Positions 14,486 through 22,559 of a DNA stretch of 31,029 nt are shown in pieces; position 1 is the first letter of the stretch; each line of letters begins with the position of its first letter. Origin of the DNA: Aquabacter sp040755535 (GTDB taxonomy: Bacteria; Pseudomonadota; Alphaproteobacteria; Rhizobiales; Xanthobacteraceae); the NCBI GenBank assembly GCA_040755535.1, contig JBFMAV010000054.1:1-31029 (forward strand), read 5' to 3'. A program made the position numbers and the translations under genes. The notes under the pieces are model-generated. The model saw only the letters and a program-made list of their open reading frames with translations, was not told the DNA's origin and did no database searches.

Positions 14486-14553
14486 ACCGCCCGGGCCCAC
14501 GAGCGGGTAGGCTTGCGCTCGCTCAGAGGTACTGGAAGAGTGTCACCTCGCTG

Positions 14554-14578
14554 TCACCCTGCGTCATTACGCGGGTGA
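14554..14578 (+). promoter_or_regulatory. Bulged hairpin upstream of the amino-acid ABC operon
   Basis: TCACCC and GCGT on the left pair with ACGC and GGGTGA on the right, interrupted only by one unpaired T, around a CATT loop. That is ten base pairs in 25 nucleotides, ending 36 bases before the ABC ATPase start at 14615. A GTCACC direct repeat (14542 and 14553) overlaps its left arm. It may be an operator or leader structure; no known consensus is recognised. Confidence 0.4.
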
Positions 14579-14614
14579 TGTGCTGGCGGTTTGTGCCGCG
14601 GGGGGACCATCTTC

Positions 14615-15367
14615 ATGCAGCCGATCCTGCGGGTCGAAAACGTGCACAAGGCGTTCGACACCACCCAGATACTCAAGGGCGTCAGCTTTCAGATCGAGGA
14701 AGGCGACCTCGTCTCCATCATCGGCCCCTCGGGCTGCGGAAAGTCCACGCTGCTGCGCTGCCTCAACGGGCTGGAATCCATCGATTCCGGGGTGATCGAG
14801 GCGTGCGGCGTGCGCATGGAGCGCAAGGCGGGCGCGCCGGAGATCCCGGGCGAGGTCTCCCACCGGCTGCGGCGCAATGTGGGCATGGTGTTCCAGCAAT
14901 ATCAGCTCTTCCCCCACAAGACGCTGATCCAGAACGTGATGATGGCGCCCATGGTGGTGAAGGGCGTCAAGGAGGCCGAGGCCCGCGACACGGCGGAGAA
15001 GCTGTTGCGCAAGGTCGGCCTCTATGAGCAGCGCGACCGCTTCCCCATCAATCTGTCCGGCGGCCAGCAGCAGCGCGGCGCCATCGCCCGCGCGCTCGCC
15101 ATGGCGCCGCGCATCATGCTCTATGACGAGCCCACCTCCGCGCTCGATCCCGGCCTCGTGGACGAGGTGCTGGACGTGATGAAGGAGCTGGACAACGAGG
15201 GCATGACGCAGATCTGCGTCACCCACGAGATGCGCTTCGCGCGCGATGCCTCCGACTACATCATCTTCATGGAGAAGGGCGACATCGTCGAAATCTCCGA
15301 CGAGGACGCCATGTTCACCAACCCCAAGGACCCGCGCACGCGCCAGTTCCTGCGCCGCTTCGTCTGA
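14615..15367 (+). CDS. Polar amino-acid ABC transporter ATP-binding protein (GlnQ/HisP type)
   Basis: A 250-residue cytoplasmic ATPase that powers the importer encoded next. It has Walker A GPSGCGKST (37-45), the Q-loop in VFQQYQLFPHKT, the signature LSGGQQQRGA, Walker B IMLYDEPTSALDP and the H-loop VTHEM. The FQQYQLFPHKT and THEMRFARD stretches are typical of polar amino-acid importers. A short insertion (about residues 75-85, RKAGAPEIPGE) separates the Walker A region from the Q-loop and is common in this subgroup. The ATG at 14615 is preferred over an upstream GTG because a G-rich ribosome-binding site lies before it. The partner gene starts 29 bases downstream. Confidence 0.93.
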   Translation: MQPILRVENVHKAFDTTQILKGVSFQIEEGDLVSIIGPSGCGKSTLLRCLNGLESIDSGVIEACGVRMERKAGAPEIPGEVSHRLRRNVGMVFQQYQLFPHKTLIQNVMMAPMVVKGVKEAEARDTAEKLLRKVGLYEQRDRFPINLSGGQQQRGAIARALAMAPRIMLYDEPTSALDPGLVDEVLDVMKELDNEGMTQICVTHEMRFARDASDYIIFMEKGDIVEISDEDAMFTNPKDPRTRQFLRRFV

Positions 15368-15396
15368 TCCGCTCCAGCCCAATTCCGGGGACCGAC

Positions 15397-16929
15397 ATGC
15401 GCTTCGTCATCGCCGCCCTCCTTGCGCTGTGCGCGCTCTCCTCCGCCCATGCCCAGAGCGCGCCGGCCGCGCCCACCTATGGCGGACCCACGATCCGCTA
15501 CGGGGGCGACGCCACGTCGGGCGCGCCCTACACCTTCAAGGATCCGGCGGATCCGGACATCGTGGTCGGCTTCGAGGCCGACATCATGGCCCAGATCGGC
15601 AAGGAACTCGGCCGCAAGGTGGAGTTCGTCCAGAACGACTGGAGCAACCTCATCCCCGGCCTCAATGCCGGGCTCTATGACGCGGTGATCAACGGGCTGG
15701 AAATCACCCCCGACCACCAGGCCGCGGCCGATTTCACCATTCCCTATTATGTCACCTACGGCCAGATCGTGATCCGCAAGGGCGATCCGGAGGTGGCGGG
15801 GCTCGACCAATTGCGCGGCAAGAGCGTCGGCACGCTGAAATCGAGCCAGATGGAGCGTGTGCTGCGCAATTTCGGCGGCATCGACGTGCGCTCCTATGAA
15901 GAGGAGATCGACGCCTATTCCGATCTCAAGCTGAAGCGCATCGACGCGACCGTGATGGATTTCCCCATCGCGGTCTATTACGCCCAGCCCGACGACGCGC
16001 TCCAATTCACCGGCACGCCCATCGGGCGCATCGAATACGGCATCGCGGTGAAGAAGGGCGGCGACCCCAAGCTGCTCGCCGACCTCAACAGCGGCATCTC
16101 CCAGATGATCCAGGACGGGGAGATGCGCAAGATCCTCGACAATTGGGCCATCTGGACGCCCATGATGGCGCAGGTGACGGGCGATACCCGCCCCATGCAG
16201 GTCCAGCCGGCCGCCTATACGCGCTTTGTGGAAGAGACCCAGCCCAAGGGTTGGAAGGCGCAATTGGAGCGCTATGCCCGTTTCCTGCCGCAGCTCTTCT
16301 GGGCGGCGGTCATGACCATGGAAATCTCCATCCTCGCCATGATCCTCGCCGTGGCGCTGGGCGCGAGCCTCGCTTTGGCGCGGGTCTATGGCGGCACCGT
16401 GCTGGACCGCCTCGCCCAGATTTATATCGAGGTCGTGCGCGGCACCCCGCTGCTGATCCAGGTGCTGTTTATCTATTACGGCCTGCCCAAGATCGGCGTT
16501 CAACTGGAGCCGTTCGTGGCCGGCGTACTGGCGCTGGGGCTGAACTATGCCGCCTATGAGGCCGAGAATTACCGCGCCGGCCTGCTCGCCATTCCGCGCC
16601 ACCAGATGGAAACCGCCATCGCGCTCAACATGACGGAACGCCAGTCGCTGCGCCATGTCATCATTCCCCAGGCGGCGCGCATCGTGCTGCCGCCCACCAC
16701 CAACGACTTCATCTCGCTGATCAAGGATTCCTCGCTGGTCTCGGTGATCTCGCTGGTGGAACTCACCAAGACCTACGAGCAGATCTCCACCACTTATTAT
16801 GATTACTTCGGCACCGGCCTGCTGGTGGCGGCGGTCTATCTGCTGCTCGGCCTGCCCTTCGTGCGCCTCGCGCGCTGGGCCGAGAAGCATGTGAGCCGCG
16901 GCACGGTGCGCACCACCGGCCGCAAATAG
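15397..16929 (+). CDS. Fused substrate-binding protein and permease of an amino-acid ABC importer
   Basis: A single 510-residue chain joins two normally separate parts. Residues 1-19 are a Sec signal peptide (cleaved after AHA). Residues 30-265 are a type II periplasmic solute-binding domain of the SBP_bac_3 class, with GFEADIMAQIGKELG and ITPDHQAAADFTIPYYVTYG. From about residue 300 follows a membrane domain of the HisM/GlnP type with the ATPase-docking EAA loop in ENYRAGLLAIPRHQMETA and the end ISTTYYDYFGTGLLVAAVYL. Such fusions occur in glutamine and polar amino-acid systems, where the tethered receptor raises local concentration. With the preceding ATPase it makes a full homodimeric importer. 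The substrate is probably a polar amino acid, not further defined. Confidence 0.92.
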   Translation: MRFVIAALLALCALSSAHAQSAPAAPTYGGPTIRYGGDATSGAPYTFKDPADPDIVVGFEADIMAQIGKELGRKVEFVQNDWSNLIPGLNAGLYDAVINGLEITPDHQAAADFTIPYYVTYGQIVIRKGDPEVAGLDQLRGKSVGTLKSSQMERVLRNFGGIDVRSYEEEIDAYSDLKLKRIDATVMDFPIAVYYAQPDDALQFTGTPIGRIEYGIAVKKGGDPKLLADLNSGISQMIQDGEMRKILDNWAIWTPMMAQVTGDTRPMQVQPAAYTRFVEETQPKGWKAQLERYARFLPQLFWAAVMTMEISILAMILAVALGASLALARVYGGTVLDRLAQIYIEVVRGTPLLIQVLFIYYGLPKIGVQLEPFVAGVLALGLNYAAYEAENYRAGLLAIPRHQMETAIALNMTERQSLRHVIIPQAARIVLPPTTNDFISLIKDSSLVSVISLVELTKTYEQISTTYYDYFGTGLLVAAVYLLLGLPFVRLARWAEKHVSRGTVRTTGRK

Positions 16930-16946
16930 GGGCCGCTCGCGGCCCC
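16929..16946 (+). terminator. Terminator hairpin after the amino-acid ABC operon
   Basis: GGGGCCGC and GCGGCCCC form an eight-base-pair stem with a two-base TC centre, starting on the last base of the stop codon. It is the closest candidate terminator for the ABC operon, although it lacks a U-tract. More hairpins follow within 170 bases. Confidence 0.55.
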
Positions 16947-16995
16947 CGGTTCGCAGCACACCCTGCGTGCGACCTGTCGCGCTGTCGCGAATGAT

Positions 16996-17116
16996 GATCG
17001 CTCCCCCGCCTCCCTGAAAGCGGGGGAGCGATCGAGACCGGGCGCACGCACCCGGTCGTCCGAAAAACCTGTCGCTCGCGTCTTATTCGTGCGGACCAAG
17101 CGGGCGGATCATCCGC
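16996..17116. repeat. Row of three inverted repeats between convergent genes
   Basis: Three more hairpins lie in this 121-base stretch. At 16996-17033, fourteen-base arms (GATCGCTCCCCCGC and its complement) surround a ten-base loop. At 17036-17057, GACCGGG/CCCGGTC surround eight bases. At 17104-17116, GCGGA/TCCGC surround three bases. No coding sequence is seen here. They may act as terminators for the two converging units or as a processing or binding site. Confidence 0.6.
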
Positions 17117-17144
17117 ACTATGCATTTTATCGATTTTTTGCCGC

Positions 17145-17666
17145 TTACTCTTGGCAGTTGTGCGCGAACAGGAGAAACACCGACTGGGCCTCGGCATTCT
17201 CGAACTGGTAGGTCTTGGCGGGGCCATGGCCCGTCACCGAAATGGAAAAGGCCTGTGCCTTCGCCAGATTTTCCATCAGCGCATCGTCCACCCGCAGCAT
17301 GATCACCGGGTTGGGCGCCCCGCCGCCGCCCTCCACCGATTGGATCGATTTTCCGTCGAACCGGAAATTGACCTTGTAGGACGTGCCGGCCTTGTGGTCA
17401 CCGCCGTCGAAGATGAAGCCCCACAGGCCGTTCGGGCTGCACCGGAACATCAAGGCGACCGATTCCGTTTTCTGGGCGGAGTTGTAGATGGTGTATTCGG
17501 TCTTCTTGGATTGTGGGGCCGGGCGGGCGAAGAAGGTCCAGGCGCCATATTGCGTTTCGTTCAGCGCGGGCGCGTCGGCCGCCGCCTGCGCCGCTGCGGA
17601 CCCTGAGAACGCCAAGCCGGTGGCGGCAGTGATCAAAAGCAGTTGAAATCGCGAAGCGAACGTCAT
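17145..17666 (-). CDS. Secreted protein of unknown function (173 residues)
   Basis: The N-terminus is a clear Sec signal peptide: basic start, hydrophobic core LLLITAATGLAFSG and cleavage near AAAQAAAD. The mature part starts with YGAWTFFARPAP and has a beta-rich body (TYKVNFRF-like strands) with two cysteines, one in FRCSPNG and one in the C-terminal HNCQE, which may form a disulfide. The pattern is distantly like the IalB family of alphaproteobacteria (an early aromatic G-x-W motif and a beta-sandwich), but I do not claim membership. It is monocistronic, with its own promoter and an inverted repeat over the predicted transcription start. Base composition around the promoter is AT-rich. Confidence 0.75.
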   Translation of the reverse strand: MTFASRFQLLLITAATGLAFSGSAAAQAAADAPALNETQYGAWTFFARPAPQSKKTEYTIYNSAQKTESVALMFRCSPNGLWGFIFDGGDHKAGTSYKVNFRFDGKSIQSVEGGGGAPNPVIMLRVDDALMENLAKAQAFSISVTGHGPAKTYQFENAEAQSVFLLFAHNCQE

Positions 17667-17672
17667 GGGACG

Positions 17673-17695
17673 ATCCGGAAAAAGAACATCCGGAT
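17673..17695 (-). promoter_or_regulatory. Inverted repeat at the start site of the secreted-protein gene
   Basis: ATCCGGA and TCCGGAT are perfect seven-base arms separated by nine bases. The repeat lies just before the start codon at 17666 and covers the predicted transcription start, touching the -10 element. That is a classic place for a repressor site; an mRNA leader hairpin is the alternative. Confidence 0.45.
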
Positions 17696-17722
17696 TTATT
17701 CGCCACGCTGATCTGTTTTCAA
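17694..17722 (-). promoter_or_regulatory. Sigma-70-type promoter of the secreted-protein gene
   Basis: On the minus strand TTGAAA (17717-17722) and ATAAAT (17694-17699) are 17 bases apart. The stretch around and upstream is AT-rich (for example AAAATATTTGG farther upstream), unlike the rest of the window. The predicted start is about 20 bases before the start codon. Confidence 0.5.
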
Positions 17723-17779
17723 GATGCCGATGCCAAATATTTTCTTACATAAACTGACTTGAGGCGCGCCGCCCCAAGG

Positions 17780-17899
17780 CGCTTCGCCGCGTGGACCGAA
17801 GACTCCAGGCGGCGAAGCGGGCGCGCGATGGAAGGGAACCGGAGCCGGCCCCGGCGGGACCGGCGCAGGCGGTTCAGGCTTGCCGCGCGGCCGCGCGGC
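17780..17899 (-). terminator. Two inverted repeats downstream of dadA
   Basis: Ten bases beyond the dadA stop is an 18-base perfect palindrome, GCCGCGCGGCCGCGCGGC (17882-17899). Farther on, CGCTTCGCCGC (17780-17790) and GCGGCGAAGCG (17809-17819) make an eleven-base-pair stem with an 18-base loop. They lie between dadA and the promoter of the secreted-protein gene, so they probably insulate it from the long operon upstream. Confidence 0.5.
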
Positions 17900-17908
17900 G
17901 GCGGGCGC

Positions 17909-19165
17909 TCAGCCGTAGCGGGCGAGGGTGAGGCCCTCAAGATCGATCTCCGGCGTGCGGCCAGAAATCAGGTCCGCCATCAGCCGCCCCGTTCCCGCCG
18001 CCATGGTCCAGCCGAGCGTGCCGTGGCCGGCGGCGAGATGGAGGTTCGGATAAGACGTGGGGCCCAGCACCGGGGTTCCGTCCGGCGTCATGGGCCGCAG
18101 GCCGGTCCAGAAGGTGCCGGCCTTGCCGTCGCCGCCCTCGGGATAGAGGTCGCCCACAACATGCTCCAGCGTCTTGCGGCGCTCCTCGTGGAGGGTCAAA
18201 TCGAAGCCGGTGAGTTCCGCCGTGCCGCCGACGCGAATGCGGTCGCCGAGCCGCGTCACCGCCACCTTGAAGGTTTCGTCCATGACGGTGGATTCCGGGG
18301 CGCCGGCCGGGTCGGTGATGGGCACGGTCAGCGAATAGCCCTTCACCGGATAGACCGGGATGCGGATGCCGAGCGGACGCAGGAAGCGCGGCGCATAGGA
18401 GCCGAGCGCCATCACATAGGCGTCCGCGACGATGCGGCCGGCGTCGGTCACGACGCCGGAGATGGCGCCTTTCTCCTGCTCGATGGACAGGATGCTGCGC
18501 CCGAAGGTGAAGCGCACGCCCCGCGCCGCCGCGATCTCGGACAGGGCGTTGGTGAATTTGAAGCAGTCGCCGGTCTCGTCATTGACGAGGCGCAGCCCGC
18601 CCACGAACTTCTCCCGGACCCGCGCGAGCGCCGGCTCAACCGCGATGCAGCCCTCGCGGTCCAGCACCTGGTAGGGGACCCCATAGCGGTCGAGCACGTC
18701 GGTATCGCCGTGGATATGGTCCAACTGCTCCTGGGTGCGGAACAGTTGCAGCGTGCCCTGCATGCGGGCGTCATATTGCACGCCGGTCTTCTGGCGCAGT
18801 GCTTCCAGACAGTCGCGGCTATATTCCGCGACGCGCACCATGCGGCCCTTGTTCATCTCATAGCGGTGGCTGGTGCAGTTGCGCAGCAACTTGAGGCCCC
18901 ACAGGGCCATTTCCGGATTCATGCGCGACCAGCGCACCACCAGCGGCGCATGCTCCATGGTCAGCCACTTGAGCGCCTTGAGGGGCAGGCCCGGTCCGGC
19001 CCAGGGTGCCGAATAGCCGGGCGATACCTCGCCCGCATTGCCGAAACTGGTTTCCAGGGCCGGCCCGCTCTGTCGGTCCACCACCTCCACCTCGTGGCCG
19101 TCCTCGGCGAGGTAATAGGCGAGGGTGACGCCGATGACGCCCGCCCCCAGGATCACAACCTTCAT
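17909..19165 (-). CDS. dadA: D-amino-acid dehydrogenase DadA-like, FAD-dependent
   Basis: A 418-residue FAD oxidoreductase of the DAO family, close in length and motifs to DadA, which oxidises D-amino acids to 2-oxo acids and passes electrons to the respiratory chain at the inner membrane. It has the Rossmann motif GAGVIG (residues 7-12), ETSFGNAGEVSPGYSAPWAGPG near the N-terminus and the C-terminal GLRPMTPDGTPVLGPTSYPNLHLAAGHGTLGWTMA (read here as separate conserved blocks). The start at 19165 (MKVVILG) is the family's usual one. It is the last gene of the long minus-strand cluster but lies 151 bases from the amidase, behind a 20-base palindrome, so it may have its own control. No alanine racemase (dadX) adjoins it. 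Confidence 0.9.
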   Translation of the reverse strand: MKVVILGAGVIGVTLAYYLAEDGHEVEVVDRQSGPALETSFGNAGEVSPGYSAPWAGPGLPLKALKWLTMEHAPLVVRWSRMNPEMALWGLKLLRNCTSHRYEMNKGRMVRVAEYSRDCLEALRQKTGVQYDARMQGTLQLFRTQEQLDHIHGDTDVLDRYGVPYQVLDREGCIAVEPALARVREKFVGGLRLVNDETGDCFKFTNALSEIAAARGVRFTFGRSILSIEQEKGAISGVVTDAGRIVADAYVMALGSYAPRFLRPLGIRIPVYPVKGYSLTVPITDPAGAPESTVMDETFKVAVTRLGDRIRVGGTAELTGFDLTLHEERRKTLEHVVGDLYPEGGDGKAGTFWTGLRPMTPDGTPVLGPTSYPNLHLAAGHGTLGWTMAAGTGRLMADLISGRTPEIDLEGLTLARYG

Positions 19166-19224
19166 GACGTCCTCACACTCAACCGACGACGCGGGCCTGC
19201 GGCCGGCGTCGCGCACACGCACCG

Positions 19225-19244
19225 GGACACCGCGCGCGGTGTCC
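19225..19244. promoter_or_regulatory. Perfect 20-base palindrome between the amidase gene and dadA
   Basis: GGACACCGCGCGCGGTGTCC is fully self-complementary. It lies 60 bases before the dadA start and 72 bases after the amidase stop. It may terminate the upstream transcript or bind a regulator of dadA. A TTGACC right after the amidase stop might be part of a separate dadA promoter, but no convincing -10 is seen. Confidence 0.5.
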
Positions 19245-19316
19245 GGCAAAGGTGCAGCCTAAGCCGCGCGACACCGCCTGTGGAGCCCAATAAAGCCGCA
19301 ACTGCTGCCCGCTTGG

Positions 19317-20738
19317 TCAACAGTCCGGAGGAAGGCGCAGGTGACTGTCCGTCATGCGCTGATACGCCTCGCCCGCCTTCAGCAGCACGCCCTCGCCAAA
19401 GGGGCGTCCCACGAGTTGGAAGGCGGCCGGCAGGCCGCTGGCGGTGAAGCCGCAGGGCAGGCTCAGGGAGGGCAAGCCGAGATAATTGATGGCGCGCGTG
19501 CAATGGGTCACGCGGCCGATGGCCGCCGCGACCTCCGCCGGATCACCTTGGGTGGTCTCCGCGATGGTCGGCACGGGCACGGCCAGCGTCGGGATATGGA
19601 CCATGTCGGCATCCGCCATGGCGCGCGCCAGCCAGTCCTGCGTGAGCTTGGCGCGGAGCATCAGCGCCTCGGCATACCGCACGGCAGGATAGGACAGGCC
19701 GGGCAGGATGCGGGCGCGCACCTGCGCCCCGTAATCCTGCGGCCGCTCCTTGAGCCAGCGCCGGTGCAGCGTCGCCGCTTCCACGCCCATGACCAATTGC
19801 ATCATGGCGTTCAGCGTGGCCATGTCCGGTGCGCGCGTCTCCACGGTCCGAGCGCCGGCCGCGCGCAGCGCGCGCAGGCTTTCGTCCAGCAAAGCGAGGA
19901 TTTCGGGCGTGGCGGCGTCGCGGTAATAGCCGAGCGGCACCGCGATGGTCACGCCACGCAAATCGCCGTCCAGCACCGCTTCATAGTCCCGCACCGGCGC
20001 GGACAGGGTGGAGGCATCGCGCGCGTCCGGCCCGGCGATCACGCTCATGAGGCGGGCAATATCGCGCGCGCTGCGGGCCAGAGGGCCGAGCGTGTCGAGG
20101 CTGGGGGAAAGGGGCATCGCGCCGAACATGGGCACGAGGCCATGGGTGGGTTTCAGCCCCGTGACGCCGCACATGGCGGCCGGGTGGCGGATTGAGCCGC
20201 CCGTGTCCGAGCCGAGCGCCCCGCTCACGAGCCGCGCCGCCACCGCCCCGCCCGAACCGGAGGAGGAGCCGCCGGAACAATGGTCGAGGTTCCAGGGATT
20301 GCGCCCGTGGCCGTCATGGGCATTAAAGCCGGTGGGCGACAAGGCGAATTCCGCCAGATGCAGGCGTCCGAGGTCCAGCGCGCCGGCCGCATCGAGCCGC
20401 TCCAGCACGCTCGCAGTCACATCCGGCACGAAGTCGCGGCGGATGAGGGAGCCGCCCGCGCAGGGGCGGCCGGCCCGATAGAACAGGTCCTTATGGGCGA
20501 GCGGCACGCCCGCGAGCGGCCCGAGCGCATCGCCGCGCGCGCGCGCCTGATCCACCGCGCGGGCGGCATCCAGCGCGCGCTCCGCATCGAGCGCCACCAC
20601 GGCGTTGAAGCGCGGACCCATCAGTTCCAGCCGCTCCAAAGCGGTCAAAGCCAGAGCCTCCGCCGAGACCGCGCCGGACGCCACGGCCTCGGCCGCTTCG
20701 ACCACGCCGAGGGCATGGAGCGGGTGCGCGGCGCTCAT
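19317..20738 (-). CDS. Amidase-signature family hydrolase
   Basis: A 473-residue cytoplasmic amidase of the GatA/AtzE/FAAH type that hydrolyses a C-N bond. The Ser-cisSer-Lys triad is complete: Lys83 in PLAHKDLF, Ser158 in CSGGSSSGSGGA and the nucleophile Ser182 in GSDTGGSIRHPAA. The protein is too short and differs at the C-terminus for GatA, and no gatB or gatC is adjacent. The start codon overlaps the stop of a 70-residue gene (ATGA at 20735-20738). That arrangement recalls AtzE, the 1-carboxybiuret hydrolase subunit that needs the small GatC-like protein AtzG. The substrate is open: amides, carbamates or ureides are all possible. It follows a LivFGHM-type importer. Confidence 0.9.
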   Translation of the reverse strand: MSAAHPLHALGVVEAAEAVASGAVSAEALALTALERLELMGPRFNAVVALDAERALDAARAVDQARARGDALGPLAGVPLAHKDLFYRAGRPCAGGSLIRRDFVPDVTASVLERLDAAGALDLGRLHLAEFALSPTGFNAHDGHGRNPWNLDHCSGGSSSGSGGAVAARLVSGALGSDTGGSIRHPAAMCGVTGLKPTHGLVPMFGAMPLSPSLDTLGPLARSARDIARLMSVIAGPDARDASTLSAPVRDYEAVLDGDLRGVTIAVPLGYYRDAATPEILALLDESLRALRAAGARTVETRAPDMATLNAMMQLVMGVEAATLHRRWLKERPQDYGAQVRARILPGLSYPAVRYAEALMLRAKLTQDWLARAMADADMVHIPTLAVPVPTIAETTQGDPAEVAAAIGRVTHCTRAINYLGLPSLSLPCGFTASGLPAAFQLVGRPFGEGVLLKAGEAYQRMTDSHLRLPPDC

Positions 20739-20947
20739 CGTCCGGTCTCCGGGCGCGCGGCGGCGGAAAGAGCGCGGAGCGTGTCGAAGCTCCAGGGCGT
20801 CTCGTCCAGGGTCAGCAGCCGGTCCGCCGCCGCGGCGACGCTGGCGGAGGCCGCGCGCGCCACCGCTTGGGCGGCGCTCGCCTCGGCCGCATCCGCGCTC
20901 ACCCCGTGTTCGCTGCGCAGGCGCGCGGCAGCGTCGTCTTGGCTCAT
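20735..20947 (-). CDS. Small helical protein coupled to the amidase (AtzG/GatC-like position)
   Basis: A 70-residue, Ala-rich protein that would fold into two or three helices, ending in LLTLDETPWSFDTLRALSAA. I see no catalytic motif. It lies between livF (11 bases away) and the amidase, whose start it overlaps by four bases, so it is made in step with the amidase. Small helical partners of this size stabilise amidases in the GatCA and AtzEG complexes. Sequence likeness to AtzG or DUF4089 is weak at best, so partnership is inferred from size and coupling. Composition matches the neighbours, which argues for a real gene. Confidence 0.65.
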   Translation of the reverse strand: MSQDDAAARLRSEHGVSADAAEASAAQAVARAASASVAAAADRLLTLDETPWSFDTLRALSAAARPETGR

Positions 20948-20957
20948 GTGGGGATCC

Positions 20958-21654
20958 TCAATGCACGCCGAGGAAGCGCGTCAGCGCCTCCGGCTCCGCG
21001 CTGATCTCGGCCGCAGTGGCGTGGTGCACCACCTGCCCGGTCTCCAGAATATAGACCCGGTCGGCCACCGCGAGGGCGCTGTAGAGATTCTGCTCCACCA
21101 GCAGGATGGAGAGGCCCGCCGCCTTCAATTGCGCGATGATGCCTTCCAGATGCTGCACCATGACCGGCGCGAGGCCCTCGGACGGCTCGTCCATGAGGAT
21201 CAGTTCGGGATCGATCATCAGCGCGCGGGCCACCGCCAGCATCTGCCGCTCGCCGCCCGAGAGCTGGTTGCCGCGATGGTGCCGGCGCTCGCCGAGGCGC
21301 GGGAAGAATTCGAATGCCTTGGCCACGGTCCAGCCATGGGTGGCGCTCGCGGGCTTCAGCACGGTGAGATGCTCGGTGACGGTGAGGGAGGGAAACAGCC
21401 GCCGGCCCTGGGGCACATAGCCGACCCCGCGCCGGGCGATGAGATGGGGCGCGAGCCCGAGAATGGCCTCGCCCTTGAACGAGATGCTGCCCGCCCGCAC
21501 GCCGGGGGGCGACACGCCCATCACCGAGCGCATGAGCGTGGTCTTGCCCATGCCGTTGCGGCCCAGAAGCGCCACCACTTCGCTCTTGCCGACGCTGAGG
21601 CTCGCGCCATGCAGCACATGGGCATCGCCGTAATAGGAATGGATGTCGCTGACC

Positions 21655-21662
<8 letters not shown>
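20958..21662 (-). CDS. livF: Branched-chain-type ABC importer ATPase LivF
   Basis: A 234-residue ATPase of the HAAT (Liv/Urt) importer family. It shows Walker A GRNGMGKT (34-41), GYVPQGRRLFPSLTV around the Q-loop, signature LSGGERQ (134-140), Walker B LILMDEP (154-160) with SEGLAP, and ILLVEQN with Gln at the H-loop position, all typical of LivF. The start at 21662 overlaps the end of livG by eight bases; the longer frame upstream is livG sequence in another frame. It works with LivG as the ATPase dimer under the LivH/LivM channel. Confidence 0.94.
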
Positions 21663-22410
<748 letters not shown>

Positions 22411-22516
22411 GGGCGGGTCCGTTTCTGTTGACTTTGCCTCTCGGCCGATGCGGCGCGCGGGCGCCGTCCTCTTCGCATATCCGGCCCCCTGACCCGCGTG
22501 CGGGGGAGGGGTAAGG

Positions 22517-22546
22517 AAGGGCGGCGCGCCGAAGCGCGCAGCCCTT
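22517..22546 (-). promoter_or_regulatory. C(UUCG)G hairpin after the binding-protein gene
   Basis: On the minus strand AAGGGC, one mismatch, GCGCGC, loop TTCG, GCGCGC, one mismatch and GCCCTT make twelve base pairs closed by a C-G pair over the tetraloop. It starts 13 bases after the binding-protein stop. Binding-protein genes often carry such 3' hairpins, which protect their mRNA from exonucleases and partly terminate, giving an excess of receptor over membrane parts. Confidence 0.65.
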
Positions 22547-22559
22547 CTTGAGAAAAGGC

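Noticed and set aside
15256..16959. Long minus-strand open frame (567 codons)
   Set aside because: It lies opposite the fused ABC gene, is rich in His, Arg and Gly, has no domain and no ribosome-binding site; it is a GC-rich shadow.
17759..19447. Long plus-strand open frame (562 codons)
   Set aside because: It is opposite dadA, with shadow-like Arg/His/Gly composition and no recognisable domain.
19317..20738. Amidase as GatA of the tRNA-dependent amidotransferase
   Set aside because: No gatB or gatC alongside and its context is a catabolic importer operon, so a catabolic amidase fits better.
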